49,804 bases of DNA from Dehalococcoidia bacterium (GTDB lineage: Bacteria > Chloroflexota > Dehalococcoidia > GIF9 > AB-539-J10): NCBI GenBank assembly GCA_014859205.1, contig JACUUR010000003.1, positions 1-49,804 on the forward strand. The letters are read 5' to 3'. The notes below the pieces were generated by a model. That model did not search any database, was not told the DNA's origin, and saw only the letters and a program-made list of their open reading frames with translations. The position numbers were made by a program, and so were the translations under genes. Below, piece by piece: positions 7,578-16,063 of the stretch (the first letter of the stretch is position 1; each line of letters begins with the position of its first letter).

Positions 7578-8630
7578 ATGGCTGAGAAAGAACGAAAGCT
7601 CGGTATCTGGGGAAAGTTCCTGACCTTATGGGTAGCGCTGTGTATCGTTGCCGGGGTCGGACTGGGATATCTGTTCCCGGGGCTCTCGGAGTTGCTGGCC
7701 CGACTGGAGGTGCGGGGCATCTCCATACCTATCGCCATATTGCTGTTTGCCATGATCTACCCGATCATGGTGCAGATATGCTGGGAGGAGATCCGAAATG
7801 CATTTCGTTCACCCAAACCGATCGGCCTTACCCTGTTTGCCAATTGGGCCGTCAAGCCTTTCACCATGGCTCTGTTCGCCTGGCTATTCCTGAGCGTGAT
7901 CTTCGGCCGCTACCTTACACCTGAGCAGGTCGAGCAGTACCGCGCCGGAACGATACTGCTCGGCGTCGCCCCGTGTACGGCGATGGTGCTGGTCTGGAGC
8001 TACCTGGCCAGGGGCAACATGGGGCATACGCTGGTGATGACCGCCATAAACTCGCTGAGCATGGTCGTGCTGTACGCGCCTCTGGCCGCTCTGCTCCTGG
8101 GCATCTCTGGCGTGACGGTTCCCTGGGATACCATAGCCCTTTCTGTGGCGTTCTACATCGTGACTCCACTTGTAGCCGGCTTTCTAACGCGCAGGTGGGC
8201 GATCCGACGGAAAGGGCTGGAGTGGTGCGAGTGCACCCTGGAGCCCAACCTGGGGAAGGTCTCTATAATCGCGCTGCTGGTAACACTGGTTGTCCTGTTC
8301 ATGTACCAGGGCCACATCATCGTGGAGCTACCAGCCGTGGTGGGCATGATTACCGTGGCTATACTGGTGAACATTCTGGTGGTCTTCGGCATTACCTATC
8401 TGGCGGCCCGTGTCATGAAACTCAGATACGCCGACGCAATTCCGGCCGCCATCATCGCGGGCAGCAACCACTTCGAGGTGGCGATCGCCGTGGCTACGAC
8501 CCTGTTTGGAGTGGCCTCGGGAGCAGCCCTGGCTACAGTGGTAGGCGTGTTAACTGAGGTGCCAATAATGCTTTCTCTGGTGGCGATTTCGCTGTTGACC
8601 AGAAAGACCTTTCCTAAGCATCTGCGCTAG
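7578..8630 (+). CDS. ACR3-family arsenite efflux transporter
   Basis: LGIWGKFLTLWVALCIVAGVGLGY, GVAPCTAMVLVWSYLARG, AAIIAGSNHFEVAIAVA: ACR3 signatures. SD before ATG 7578. Confidence 0.93.
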   Translation: MAEKERKLGIWGKFLTLWVALCIVAGVGLGYLFPGLSELLARLEVRGISIPIAILLFAMIYPIMVQICWEEIRNAFRSPKPIGLTLFANWAVKPFTMALFAWLFLSVIFGRYLTPEQVEQYRAGTILLGVAPCTAMVLVWSYLARGNMGHTLVMTAINSLSMVVLYAPLAALLLGISGVTVPWDTIALSVAFYIVTPLVAGFLTRRWAIRRKGLEWCECTLEPNLGKVSIIALLVTLVVLFMYQGHIIVELPAVVGMITVAILVNILVVFGITYLAARVMKLRYADAIPAAIIAGSNHFEVAIAVATTLFGVASGAALATVVGVLTEVPIMLSLVAISLLTRKTFPKHLR

Positions 8631-8686
8631 GATCGGATCGCTGCTTACTATACCGGAGAGGATTGCCTGCGGAGTGTACGGATTCT

Positions 8687-8715
8687 TTGCCTGATCATGA
8701 CGTGAGTGCTAGAAT
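8687..8715 (+). promoter_or_regulatory. Candidate promoter TTGCCT-17-TAGAAT for the Ig-like gene cluster
   Basis: Hexamers at 8687-8692 and 8710-8715, about 54 nt before ATG 8769. Confidence 0.45.
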
Positions 8716-8768
8716 ATTGTGTCGGGCAGGTACGGTGGGTCGGCGACCGGCAAGACTCTGCAGGAGAT

Positions 8769-9440
8769 ATGGTGATGAAGAGAATATTTAGCGTAGCGGT
8801 GATCATTGGGGCAGCGGCCATACTGCTACTCGCCTCAGCGTGCACGGGCTCCCCGTTTCCGACTATCAGTAGCCTGACATCAGACGCAACCTGGACGGCT
8901 CCCGGCGATAGTCTGCGGGTTAGTTGTGTAGCCTCGGTGTCCGGCGGCGGCGAACTGAGTTACTCGTGGTCGGCCAGCCGCGGTACGGTAACCGGCTCCG
9001 GCCCCGTGGTTGATTGGACCGCTCCCCAGCAGGTTGGCATGTACGACATCACCGTTGTGGTTACCAGTGCTCAAGGCAGAACAGAGACGCAGTCGCTGAG
9101 CCTGATAGTATCCAATGGCCCTCCGCCGAGTATTCAGGGCCTGGTCGTAACCGCCAGAGACCACACGTACCTGCGGACAACTGCTGCCGGGTACCAAGCC
9201 GCGAGGACATACGAGTACGATATTGAGTGCATGGCTTCGGCCACACAGGGCGAGATTACCTACGAGTGGTCCCATGATGGAGGCGAGATCGACGGAGACG
9301 GCTCAGCCGTTATCTGGACAGCTCCGGATAGGGACGGCCGGGTCACAGTCACCGTCAAGGTCTTCGATGGTGAAGGTAACTGGGCAAGTAAGAGCCTGGT
9401 CTTTCAGGTGGTAGACTGCGAGGCATGTGTGGTCTGGTGA
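8769..9440 (+). CDS. Lipoprotein with two Ig/PKD-like domains (paralog 1)
   Basis: Signal peptide with lipobox-like LASAC; repeated ...YEWSHDGGEIDGDGSAVIWTAP... domains. ORF starts at 8706, ATG 8769/8775 preferred. Confidence 0.75.
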   Translation: MVMKRIFSVAVIIGAAAILLLASACTGSPFPTISSLTSDATWTAPGDSLRVSCVASVSGGGELSYSWSASRGTVTGSGPVVDWTAPQQVGMYDITVVVTSAQGRTETQSLSLIVSNGPPPSIQGLVVTARDHTYLRTTAAGYQAARTYEYDIECMASATQGEITYEWSHDGGEIDGDGSAVIWTAPDRDGRVTVTVKVFDGEGNWASKSLVFQVVDCEACVVW

Positions 9441-9520
9441 TATGGAGAGAAGAGTGACGGTGTACGCTCGGGATGCATGATCAAGACGGTAATGAGGGTG
9501 GATCTGCAGTAGGTGGAAGC

Positions 9521-10474
9521 ATGAAGACAAAGACTCATCTGATCATCGCGGCGATGGTAGCTCTGGCGGTGACTATGCTCATATTGTCCTGCACTGAGGA
9601 GGCTGACCAGCCGCTCGACCCCGATCCACCCGTGATCCAAAGTCTGGAGGCCGAATCGACCAGTGTTTTCCACTCCGAGAGCATACAGATTACGTGCACT
9701 GTTTCAGCCCCCGACGGCGCTGAACTAACCTATGAATGGTGGGCCAGTGGAGGTGAGGTAGACGGACAGGGAGCCACGGTCGTCTGGACGGCTCCGGACT
9801 CGGAAGGCTCCTATGATGTCGGTGTGATAGTGACCGATGGGCATGGTGGTGGCGCCATGCAGCACGTGACCATAGAGGTGATGGCCAACAGGCCGCCTGT
9901 AATCAGCAGCATGACGGCCAGTGCGGACTGGGCTTTTCCCGGTGGGGGCGTGACGATTACCTGCCACGCTGAGGACCCGGACGGTCATGCCATAACCTAC
10001 GAGTGGTCGGCGAGCGCAGGGCATATCGAAGGGACGGGGCGAGAGGTGACGTGGACCGCGCCCGACCCATTGGGCGAATACAGCGTAACCGTTGTGGTGA
10101 GCGACGAGTACGGAGGCCTGGACACGAGGACACTCCAGATCAGCGTAATGCCGGAGCAGCCACCGATCATTGAAGCTCTACTTGTCACAGCCAACCACCG
10201 CTGGCTGAGAACACGCTCCTTTGGATATCAGGTTGGGTACGCTCAAGAGTACAGCATCGAGTGTGTTGCCTCCCATCCCGAGGGCTCTGAGCTACACTAC
10301 GAATGGACATGCAACGGTGGCGAGATAGTGGAGACCTCAGAGGACGGTGCCACGGTCACCTGGGTGGCTCCCAACACATCGGTGTACGTTACGGTCACGG
10401 TTACGGTGTCCGATATCGGCGGCAATACTGCCACTAGAAGCGTAGATTTGGAGGTGATCCCCTGCTGGACCTGA
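9521..10474 (+). CDS. Lipoprotein with three Ig/PKD-like domains (paralog 2)
   Basis: Signal peptide ending LILSC; three tandem 80-100 aa domains of pattern PPVI..(T)C..D/E..YEW..G..G..VTWTAP..VTVVVSD. Confidence 0.78.
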   Translation: MKTKTHLIIAAMVALAVTMLILSCTEEADQPLDPDPPVIQSLEAESTSVFHSESIQITCTVSAPDGAELTYEWWASGGEVDGQGATVVWTAPDSEGSYDVGVIVTDGHGGGAMQHVTIEVMANRPPVISSMTASADWAFPGGGVTITCHAEDPDGHAITYEWSASAGHIEGTGREVTWTAPDPLGEYSVTVVVSDEYGGLDTRTLQISVMPEQPPIIEALLVTANHRWLRTRSFGYQVGYAQEYSIECVASHPEGSELHYEWTCNGGEIVETSEDGATVTWVAPNTSVYVTVTVTVSDIGGNTATRSVDLEVIPCWT

Positions 10475-10486
10475 TAGAGGATAAGC

Positions 10487-10503
10487 AGCCCTGGTTCAGG
10501 GCT
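10487..10503. repeat. Hairpin AGCCCTG-gtt-CAGGGCT, copy A
   Basis: Perfect 7-bp arms, 3-nt loop; identical copy at 11512-11528. Confidence 0.7.
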
Positions 10504-10548
10504 GAGTCTTCGCGGGAGCCGGCGTGGCTATTGATCTGAGGTGAGATC

Positions 10549-11499
10549 ATGCACAGGAAGAAGCTGATAGTCGTCGCGGTGATCATGGCGATAGCCGTGC
10601 CTCTCTCGATTGTGGCAGTGCTGGCGGCTGCCAGCCCTCCTCCGGTCATTGAGAGCCTGGAGGCTGACCCCGAGAGGGTTTTTCCTTCGGGGAGCACGCA
10701 GATTGTGTGTACGGTGTCAGGCCCTGATGGTGCTTCACTAAGCTATGAATGGTGGGCAAGCGAGGGCGAAATAGACGGAGACGGTGCGATGGTTACCTGG
10801 ACGGCGCCCGGTGTTGAGAAGATCTGCCACATCAGTGTCACAGTCAGCGATGGACGCGGCCGCCAGGATACCGACACCCTAGTCATCGTCGCGAAACACA
10901 ATCAGCCGCCGGTAGTTCACAGCCTGACTGCCGAGCCGAACTGGACTACTCCCTCGGGCAGCCTCCGGTTGATATGCGATGCTGAAGACCCTGATGGTCA
11001 TACCCTCAGTTACCAGTGGTCGGCAGAGGCCGGGCATTTCGAGGGCACGGGAGCTGAGGTTACCTGGCTGGCTCCCGAACAGACAGGCATATATGAGATC
11101 ACAGTTGTCGTGAGCGATGATTACGGCGGCTCGGCGGCGGACGCGCTATATGTCAGCGTAATGCGGGGTCAGCCACCAGTCGTCGAAGCTCTGCTTGTCA
11201 CAGCGACACATAAGTACCTAAGGCCATCGGCCTCCTCCGAGAGGTATGAGGTGGGCGAAGGGAAGACGTTTGCCATCGAATGCATCGCTTCACATCCAGA
11301 TGGTGTCCAGCTAGCGTATGAGTGGGAGTACGATGCCGGTGAGATAACAGGTGCCTCGGAGGATGAGTCTTCGATCACGTGGACCGCCCCGAGTCGGGGC
11401 GTGACAGCCACAGTCACAGTGACAACATCCGATCCCTCAGGCAACATGGCTCGCAGGAGCGTGAGCCTGGAGGTGGTGTCCTGTTCGAGATTCGGCTGA
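10549..11499 (+). CDS. Exported protein with three Ig/PKD-like domains (paralog 3)
   Basis: Signal peptide; same three-domain architecture as 9521-10474. Confidence 0.78.
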   Translation: MHRKKLIVVAVIMAIAVPLSIVAVLAAASPPPVIESLEADPERVFPSGSTQIVCTVSGPDGASLSYEWWASEGEIDGDGAMVTWTAPGVEKICHISVTVSDGRGRQDTDTLVIVAKHNQPPVVHSLTAEPNWTTPSGSLRLICDAEDPDGHTLSYQWSAEAGHFEGTGAEVTWLAPEQTGIYEITVVVSDDYGGSAADALYVSVMRGQPPVVEALLVTATHKYLRPSASSERYEVGEGKTFAIECIASHPDGVQLAYEWEYDAGEITGASEDESSITWTAPSRGVTATVTVTTSDPSGNMARRSVSLEVVSCSRFG

Positions 11500-11511
11500 T
11501 AGAAGACAGAC

Positions 11512-11528
11512 AGCCCTGGTTCAGGGCT
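11512..11528. repeat. Hairpin AGCCCTG-gtt-CAGGGCT, copy B
   Basis: Identical to 10487-10503 and at the same position downstream of a paralogous stop codon. Confidence 0.7.
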
Positions 11529-11584
11529 CAATCCTCCGGAAAGCGACCTTCCTTATGCAGGATGCTCCGTCTCGACACAGGAGT

Positions 11585-11614
11585 TTGCACAGAGAGCACA
11601 TTCTAGGTTAGTAT
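11585..11614 (+). promoter_or_regulatory. Candidate promoter TTGCAC-18-TAGTAT abutting a start codon
   Basis: -10 at 11609-11614, 6 nt before ATG 11621; no SD visible. Confidence 0.4.
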
Positions 11615-11620
11615 CTATCG

Positions 11621-12103
11621 ATGAGCAACTGGTTCGTCGGATCGCTCAGAGAGGCCTTCCGGGACCGACACAGGAAGTATGTGACCGTATCGCTGCTGGT
11701 GGCGGGGATAACGTTGATAGTGATCGGGCAGCAGGCGGCAGGGCGGGGTCCCGCGATGCCGCAGGAGCCCCCAGACATCGAAGCCGTGCTGGTTACCAAG
11801 GACCGTCACGGACACTGTTATCTCAGAACGGACGAGTCGGGCTATAAGGTCGGCAGGGGCCAGAAATACGACATCGAGTGTGTCGTCTCAGACACAGGCT
11901 TCGAGTTGTTCTATGAATGGTTATGCGAGGACGGCGAGATTGCTGCTCAGGATGGATCCATGATAACCTGGGTCGCCCCTAATACATCCACGCACGTTAC
12001 GGTGACGGTCACAGTCTCTGATGCAGCCGGCCATGCAGTCAGCGAAGACATAGCGATCAACGTAGTCTCTTGCTCGGTCTGTACGTTTGGCAGATGCCCA
12101 TAG
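11621..12103 (+). CDS. Membrane-anchored protein with one Ig/PKD-like domain (paralog 4)
   Basis: N-terminal anchor FRDRHRKYVTVSLLVAGITLIVIG plus the C-terminal module of paralogs 1-3; ends ...SCSVCTFGRCP. Confidence 0.7.
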   Translation: MSNWFVGSLREAFRDRHRKYVTVSLLVAGITLIVIGQQAAGRGPAMPQEPPDIEAVLVTKDRHGHCYLRTDESGYKVGRGQKYDIECVVSDTGFELFYEWLCEDGEIAAQDGSMITWVAPNTSTHVTVTVTVSDAAGHAVSEDIAINVVSCSVCTFGRCP

Positions 12104-12216
12104 ATAGATGGAAGACATAGCTGAGAGAATACCGCTCCTCGTGGGCACTTGCGTTGCGGGTGCATCACCAGGAGAGAACCCCAGAAAGGGGGAGCTTTCT
12201 CAGGCGAGACTTGTCA

Positions 12217-13410
12217 ATGCATAAGAGGTTGATCGGCTTTCTCGGGAACACATTTCGGGACCGTTTCAAGAGATATCTCATCACATCTCTTATAATCGTG
12301 GGGGTCGTTTTAGCGGTCACAGGCAATGGTTCGCCCGCGCCCATTGACGGTGAGGGTTTCGAGGTCCATTTCTTCTATGTCACCGGCTGCCCTGGCTGTG
12401 ACGCGCAGAAACCGTTTAACACTCAGTTGGCTGCTCGGTACCCTATGATCGCTATTATCGAGCATAATGCCATTGACGAGGCCCCCCTGTTGCGACAGAT
12501 GCTTGACGATCGTGGGATCGATGAATCGCCACCGGTCCCGGTAACAATCTTCGACAACCAGGTCTTCATGGGCTGGGTTTCGGAGGAAACAACCGGTGCG
12601 GAGATTGAGGATGCCCTACGGCAATGCCTGGACGGGGAGTGTCCACCGCCGACGGGCAGGGATCCCGAGGAAGGAATCGACATTCCGATCTTCGGGCGAA
12701 TCATATTCGCCGATTACTCGCTGGCGGCACTCGCCGTGATCCTGGGTATTGTAGACGGTTTCAATCCCTGTGCCCTCTGGGTACTTCTCTATCTTATATC
12801 ACTGGTAGCAACGCTGAGAGATAAGAAGAGAATCTGGCTGATCGTCGGCTCGTTTGTGCTGGCTTCCGGCGTCATATACTTCCTGTTGATGACGGCGTGG
12901 CTCAACGTCTTCCTGCTTATCGGCTTTGTCCGCCCGGTGATGGTCGTCATCGGCCTGGTGGCCCTGGGTGGAGGAATACTGCAGATTAAGGAGTCAATCC
13001 AGTCAAAGGGAGAAATCGTCTGTGAGGTCACCAGCCAGGAGTCGCAGCAGAAGACAATGGCCAAAATGCAGCGAATAGTATCCAGGCCGGTCACCATCGC
13101 CACCATACTGGGGATTATCGCTCTGGCCTTCACGGTGAACTCCATCGAGTTCGTCTGTTCAGCGGCGATTCCGGCCGTCTTCACCCAGGTGCTGGCCTTG
13201 AGCAATCTCACCACTGTCCAATACTACGGCTACATCCTGCTATACGTGTTCTTCTTCATCCTTGACAATCTGATCATCTTCGGCGGGGCTGCATTCGCCA
13301 TGACATCCAGCATGGGAGTCAAGTATGCGAAGTATGCCCGGCCGATCGGGGCCGTCATACTGATATTGCTGGGCGTCCTGCTCCTCTTCTTCCCGGGCTG
13401 GCTGCGTTAG
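12217..13410 (+). CDS. Thioredoxin/glutaredoxin-like domain fused to DsbD/CcdA-like membrane domain
   Basis: VHFFYVTGCPGCDAQKPF (CPGC) followed by six or more TM helices with FNPCALW and FVCSAAIPA motifs. ATG 12217 preferred over 12154. Confidence 0.8.
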   Translation: MHKRLIGFLGNTFRDRFKRYLITSLIIVGVVLAVTGNGSPAPIDGEGFEVHFFYVTGCPGCDAQKPFNTQLAARYPMIAIIEHNAIDEAPLLRQMLDDRGIDESPPVPVTIFDNQVFMGWVSEETTGAEIEDALRQCLDGECPPPTGRDPEEGIDIPIFGRIIFADYSLAALAVILGIVDGFNPCALWVLLYLISLVATLRDKKRIWLIVGSFVLASGVIYFLLMTAWLNVFLLIGFVRPVMVVIGLVALGGGILQIKESIQSKGEIVCEVTSQESQQKTMAKMQRIVSRPVTIATILGIIALAFTVNSIEFVCSAAIPAVFTQVLALSNLTTVQYYGYILLYVFFFILDNLIIFGGAAFAMTSSMGVKYAKYARPIGAVILILLGVLLLFFPGWLR

Positions 13411-14189
13411 AACGCACCGATCATCCTCAGGCCTGTATAGACCATGAAGGCGATCAGTATGTATCTGAGGCGTCTAGCGGGCAGAGCATGAGCAGCCCTC
13501 ACGCCGAGCTGCGCCATAGGTATGCTGGTAACTACCAGCGACAATCCTACGGGCAGTAGATTGACGTAGCCAAGCGAATAGGGGAGAAGGCCGGCAACCC
13601 CCCACCCGTTTACTACATAACCGACTACACCCCCGAGTCCCGCGAATATTATGGACGCTACCGATGTCCCCACCGCAATGTGCATGGGAAACCGCAACGC
13701 CAGCACCAGCACAGGTACCTTCAGTACCCCCCCACCAAGCCCGGTCAGTCCAGTCACCACTCCTATTGGAAAACCCAGGGCCGCTACGAGGCCAGGCTTC
13801 TCTACCGGCTCGCGGCCTTCGTTTACCAATCTGGGCAGCAGGCCCAGCCCCATCCAGAGCGCAATGGCCAGGACCAGCCCTCCGAAACCTGTCTTAAGCG
13901 TATCGGCGGGAAGGCGGGCTGCCAGATCAGCCCCTACCAGGGCTCCCACCAAACCACAGCCCCCCATAATCAGGGCCGTCTTCCAACGTATCGCGCCTCT
14001 CTTATGGTGTCCCCACGCCCCGCTTATGGCCGTGGGCAGGATCATCAGCAAGCTTGTGCCGAAGGCTATTCTAATGGCGACATCTGGCGACACTCCCATG
14101 TCCTGGATCACCCAGTAGCTGGCCGGAACCATGATAATGCCGCCGCCAATACCCAGCAGTCCGCTGGCGAAGCCAGCACCCGCCCCCAC
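13407..14189 (-). CDS. Sulfite exporter TauE/SafE (TSUP) family permease
   Basis: GAGAGFASGLLGIGGGIIMVP and GLTGLGGGVLKVPVLV repeats. In-frame extension upstream (...TIPHILILLGV) is open, so the true start may lie near 14220. Confidence 0.85.
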   Translation of the reverse strand: MGAGAGFASGLLGIGGGIIMVPASYWVIQDMGVSPDVAIRIAFGTSLLMILPTAISGAWGHHKRGAIRWKTALIMGGCGLVGALVGADLAARLPADTLKTGFGGLVLAIALWMGLGLLPRLVNEGREPVEKPGLVAALGFPIGVVTGLTGLGGGVLKVPVLVLALRFPMHIAVGTSVASIIFAGLGGVVGYVVNGWGVAGLLPYSLGYVNLLPVGLSLVVTSIPMAQLGVRAAHALPARRLRYILIAFMVYTGLRMIGAF

Positions 14190-14218
14190 CCCCAGCAGTA
14201 TCAGAATGTGAGGGATCG

Positions 14219-14683
14219 TCAGTTGCGTCTCCTCCCTTTTCTGCTCTCAAGCCAGCCAACTCTGACCGGCGTTCTGTCATCGGATCCGGGCAGATATGGC
14301 TTGATGTCCAGCAGAGGAGTGCCGTCTATCGCGTCCAGGCCCTTCACCCTCAGGATATGCCTGTCCCTTGATAGCAGTTCCGCAACGGTCAACCCCAGCG
14401 GACAGGGTCTTCGAGGCGATCGAGTAGCAAAGACGCCGTGCAGACGATCCTCCCCCGGTGGTTTCACGAGCAGCTTGTAGTCCTGTAGCTTATGAAACCA
14501 GAATATGACCACGATGTGGGAGAACCCCTCGACGTCCTGCAGCCCCGCTTCGTACTCCTCAAACACCTCAATCTCACAGATAACACCGCTGTCGTCGTTC
14601 TGAATAGGCACCTGCCCGACCTCCCTGTAGGGAGAATGGATTATGCCTATGGGCCTTAACTCCAGCGTATCCGTATATGTCAT
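14219..14683 (-). CDS. trmO: tRNA methyltransferase TrmO / TsaA-like protein
   Basis: LRPIGIIHSPY...FSHIVVIFWFHK...GVFATRSPRRPCPLGLT. Confidence 0.85.
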   Translation of the reverse strand: MTYTDTLELRPIGIIHSPYREVGQVPIQNDDSGVICEIEVFEEYEAGLQDVEGFSHIVVIFWFHKLQDYKLLVKPPGEDRLHGVFATRSPRRPCPLGLTVAELLSRDRHILRVKGLDAIDGTPLLDIKPYLPGSDDRTPVRVGWLESRKGRRRN

Positions 14684-14770
14684 ATCCTAAGACTCCGGGC
14701 GGGTTGTCTGCCGCTCAGTCTGGCCCTTCTGGCCGGTTGCCTCGAATCTCAACCGTTGCCGCGGTCTTCC

Positions 14771-15370
14771 TCAGCTCCGCCCTCTCAACAAGCAGTATAT
14801 GGCCTCAACCTGCCTCTTTGTCTCTTCAAGTGAACCGTCATTATCTATGACGAAATCAGCGCGCCTGCTCTTATAATCGATGGGCAACTGGGCCTTGATC
14901 CTCCTGGAAGCATCCTCTAGACTCATAGCCTTCTTCTCCAGTCGCCGCAGCTGTGTCTGCTCACTTGCGGCAACAACGATCACACTGTCCACGGAGATCG
15001 GGCAGGACACTTCATAGAATAGCGGGATATCCTTGATCACCAGGGCGTCGCTATCACGTTCCCTGATCTCCGCCGTGATCCGCTCGTCCTGCTCAAATAC
15101 TTCGGGATGGACTATTTCATTCAGTCTTGCCAGCTTGTCATGATCGCAGAATACGATGTCGGCCAGCCTCTGCCGGTTGATGGTCAGGTCCTCATTCAGG
15201 ACATCCCGTCCGAAGAACTCTACTATCTTCTCCCAGGCTCTGGAGTGCGGGCGGGTTACCTCGCGGGCTAGTTCGTCGAAGTCAACTACATACGCTCCCA
15301 GTTCTCTGAAGAAGCCTGCAACCGTGCTCTTACCAGTGCCTACGCTGCCCGTCAAAACCACGATGATCAT
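14771..15370 (-). CDS. coaE: Dephospho-CoA kinase
   Basis: MIIVVLTGSVGTGKSTVAGFFRELGAYVVDFDELAREV; P-loop. ATG 15370 used rather than ORF start 15457. Confidence 0.92.
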   Translation of the reverse strand: MIIVVLTGSVGTGKSTVAGFFRELGAYVVDFDELAREVTRPHSRAWEKIVEFFGRDVLNEDLTINRQRLADIVFCDHDKLARLNEIVHPEVFEQDERITAEIRERDSDALVIKDIPLFYEVSCPISVDSVIVVAASEQTQLRRLEKKAMSLEDASRRIKAQLPIDYKSRRADFVIDNDGSLEETKRQVEAIYCLLRGRS

Positions 15371-15466
15371 CGTTTTGCCTGTTCTGCCTCCGTAGTCAGC
15401 GGCTGATTCAACAATTGCTGTGATGTCGCTCCATTCAGGCGACCCCAAACGCCACATAGCCGCAAT

Positions 15467-15958
15467 TTAGCCCACAGTCTTGCGCAGCAAGGCCACAGCT
15501 TGAGCCGCCATTCCCTCACTTCTGCCGATGAACCCTAGCCCGTTGCTGGTTGTGGCCTTGATGGTAACCTGTGTGGACTCTATACATAGAGCCTTACTTA
15601 TACTCCTCCGCATGTCGGGAATGAATGATGAAAGCTTGGGGCTCTCAGCCATGATGGTGACATCTATGTTGACTATGGCCAGTCCACTGGTCTTCAACAG
15701 TTCACGGGTTTTGCCCAGCAAGACCAGACTTGATACGTCCCGGTATTCTTGATGGTCGGCAGGAAACAGCGTACCGATGTCGCCCAGATCGGCAGCCCCG
15801 CAAAGGGCATCTATGACGGCATGAACCGCCACATCAGCATCGCTCCACCCGGACAGCCCTGTGTGATGCGGGACATCAACCCCGCCCAGGATCAGCCTGC
15901 GGCCGGAGACCAGTGGATGGCTATCGTAGCCAATTCCGACCCTCACATCCGCGTCCAT
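15467..15958 (-). CDS. ispF: 2-C-methyl-D-erythritol 2,4-cyclodiphosphate synthase
   Basis: RVGIGYDSHPL...LGGVDVPHHTGLSGWSDADVAVHAVIDALCGAADLGDIGTLFP. Confidence 0.96.
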   Translation of the reverse strand: MDADVRVGIGYDSHPLVSGRRLILGGVDVPHHTGLSGWSDADVAVHAVIDALCGAADLGDIGTLFPADHQEYRDVSSLVLLGKTRELLKTSGLAIVNIDVTIMAESPKLSSFIPDMRRSISKALCIESTQVTIKATTSNGLGFIGRSEGMAAQAVALLRKTVG

Positions 15959-16063
15959 GTCATATCTCAGGAGTCAGGTGCTCCTCGATACTGGTAGCAT
16001 ACTACCATCTGCGATACGGCGTCCACTGTAGATGTCCAGACCCTGAAAGGCGAACCCGGAAGA

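Noticed and set aside
12183-12200. AGAAAG-ggggag-CTTTCT hairpin before the thioredoxin/DsbD gene
   Set aside because: Short, weak stem close to the start codon; insufficient to call a regulatory element.
13680-14480. 266-aa plus-strand ORF antisense to TSUP permease and trmO
   Set aside because: Gln/His/Pro-rich shadow ORF, crosses two genes.
15987-16010. TGGTAG-CATA-CTACCA inverted repeat between ispF and ispD
   Set aside because: 6-bp arms only, not tied to a promoter or terminator; expected by chance in a window this long.
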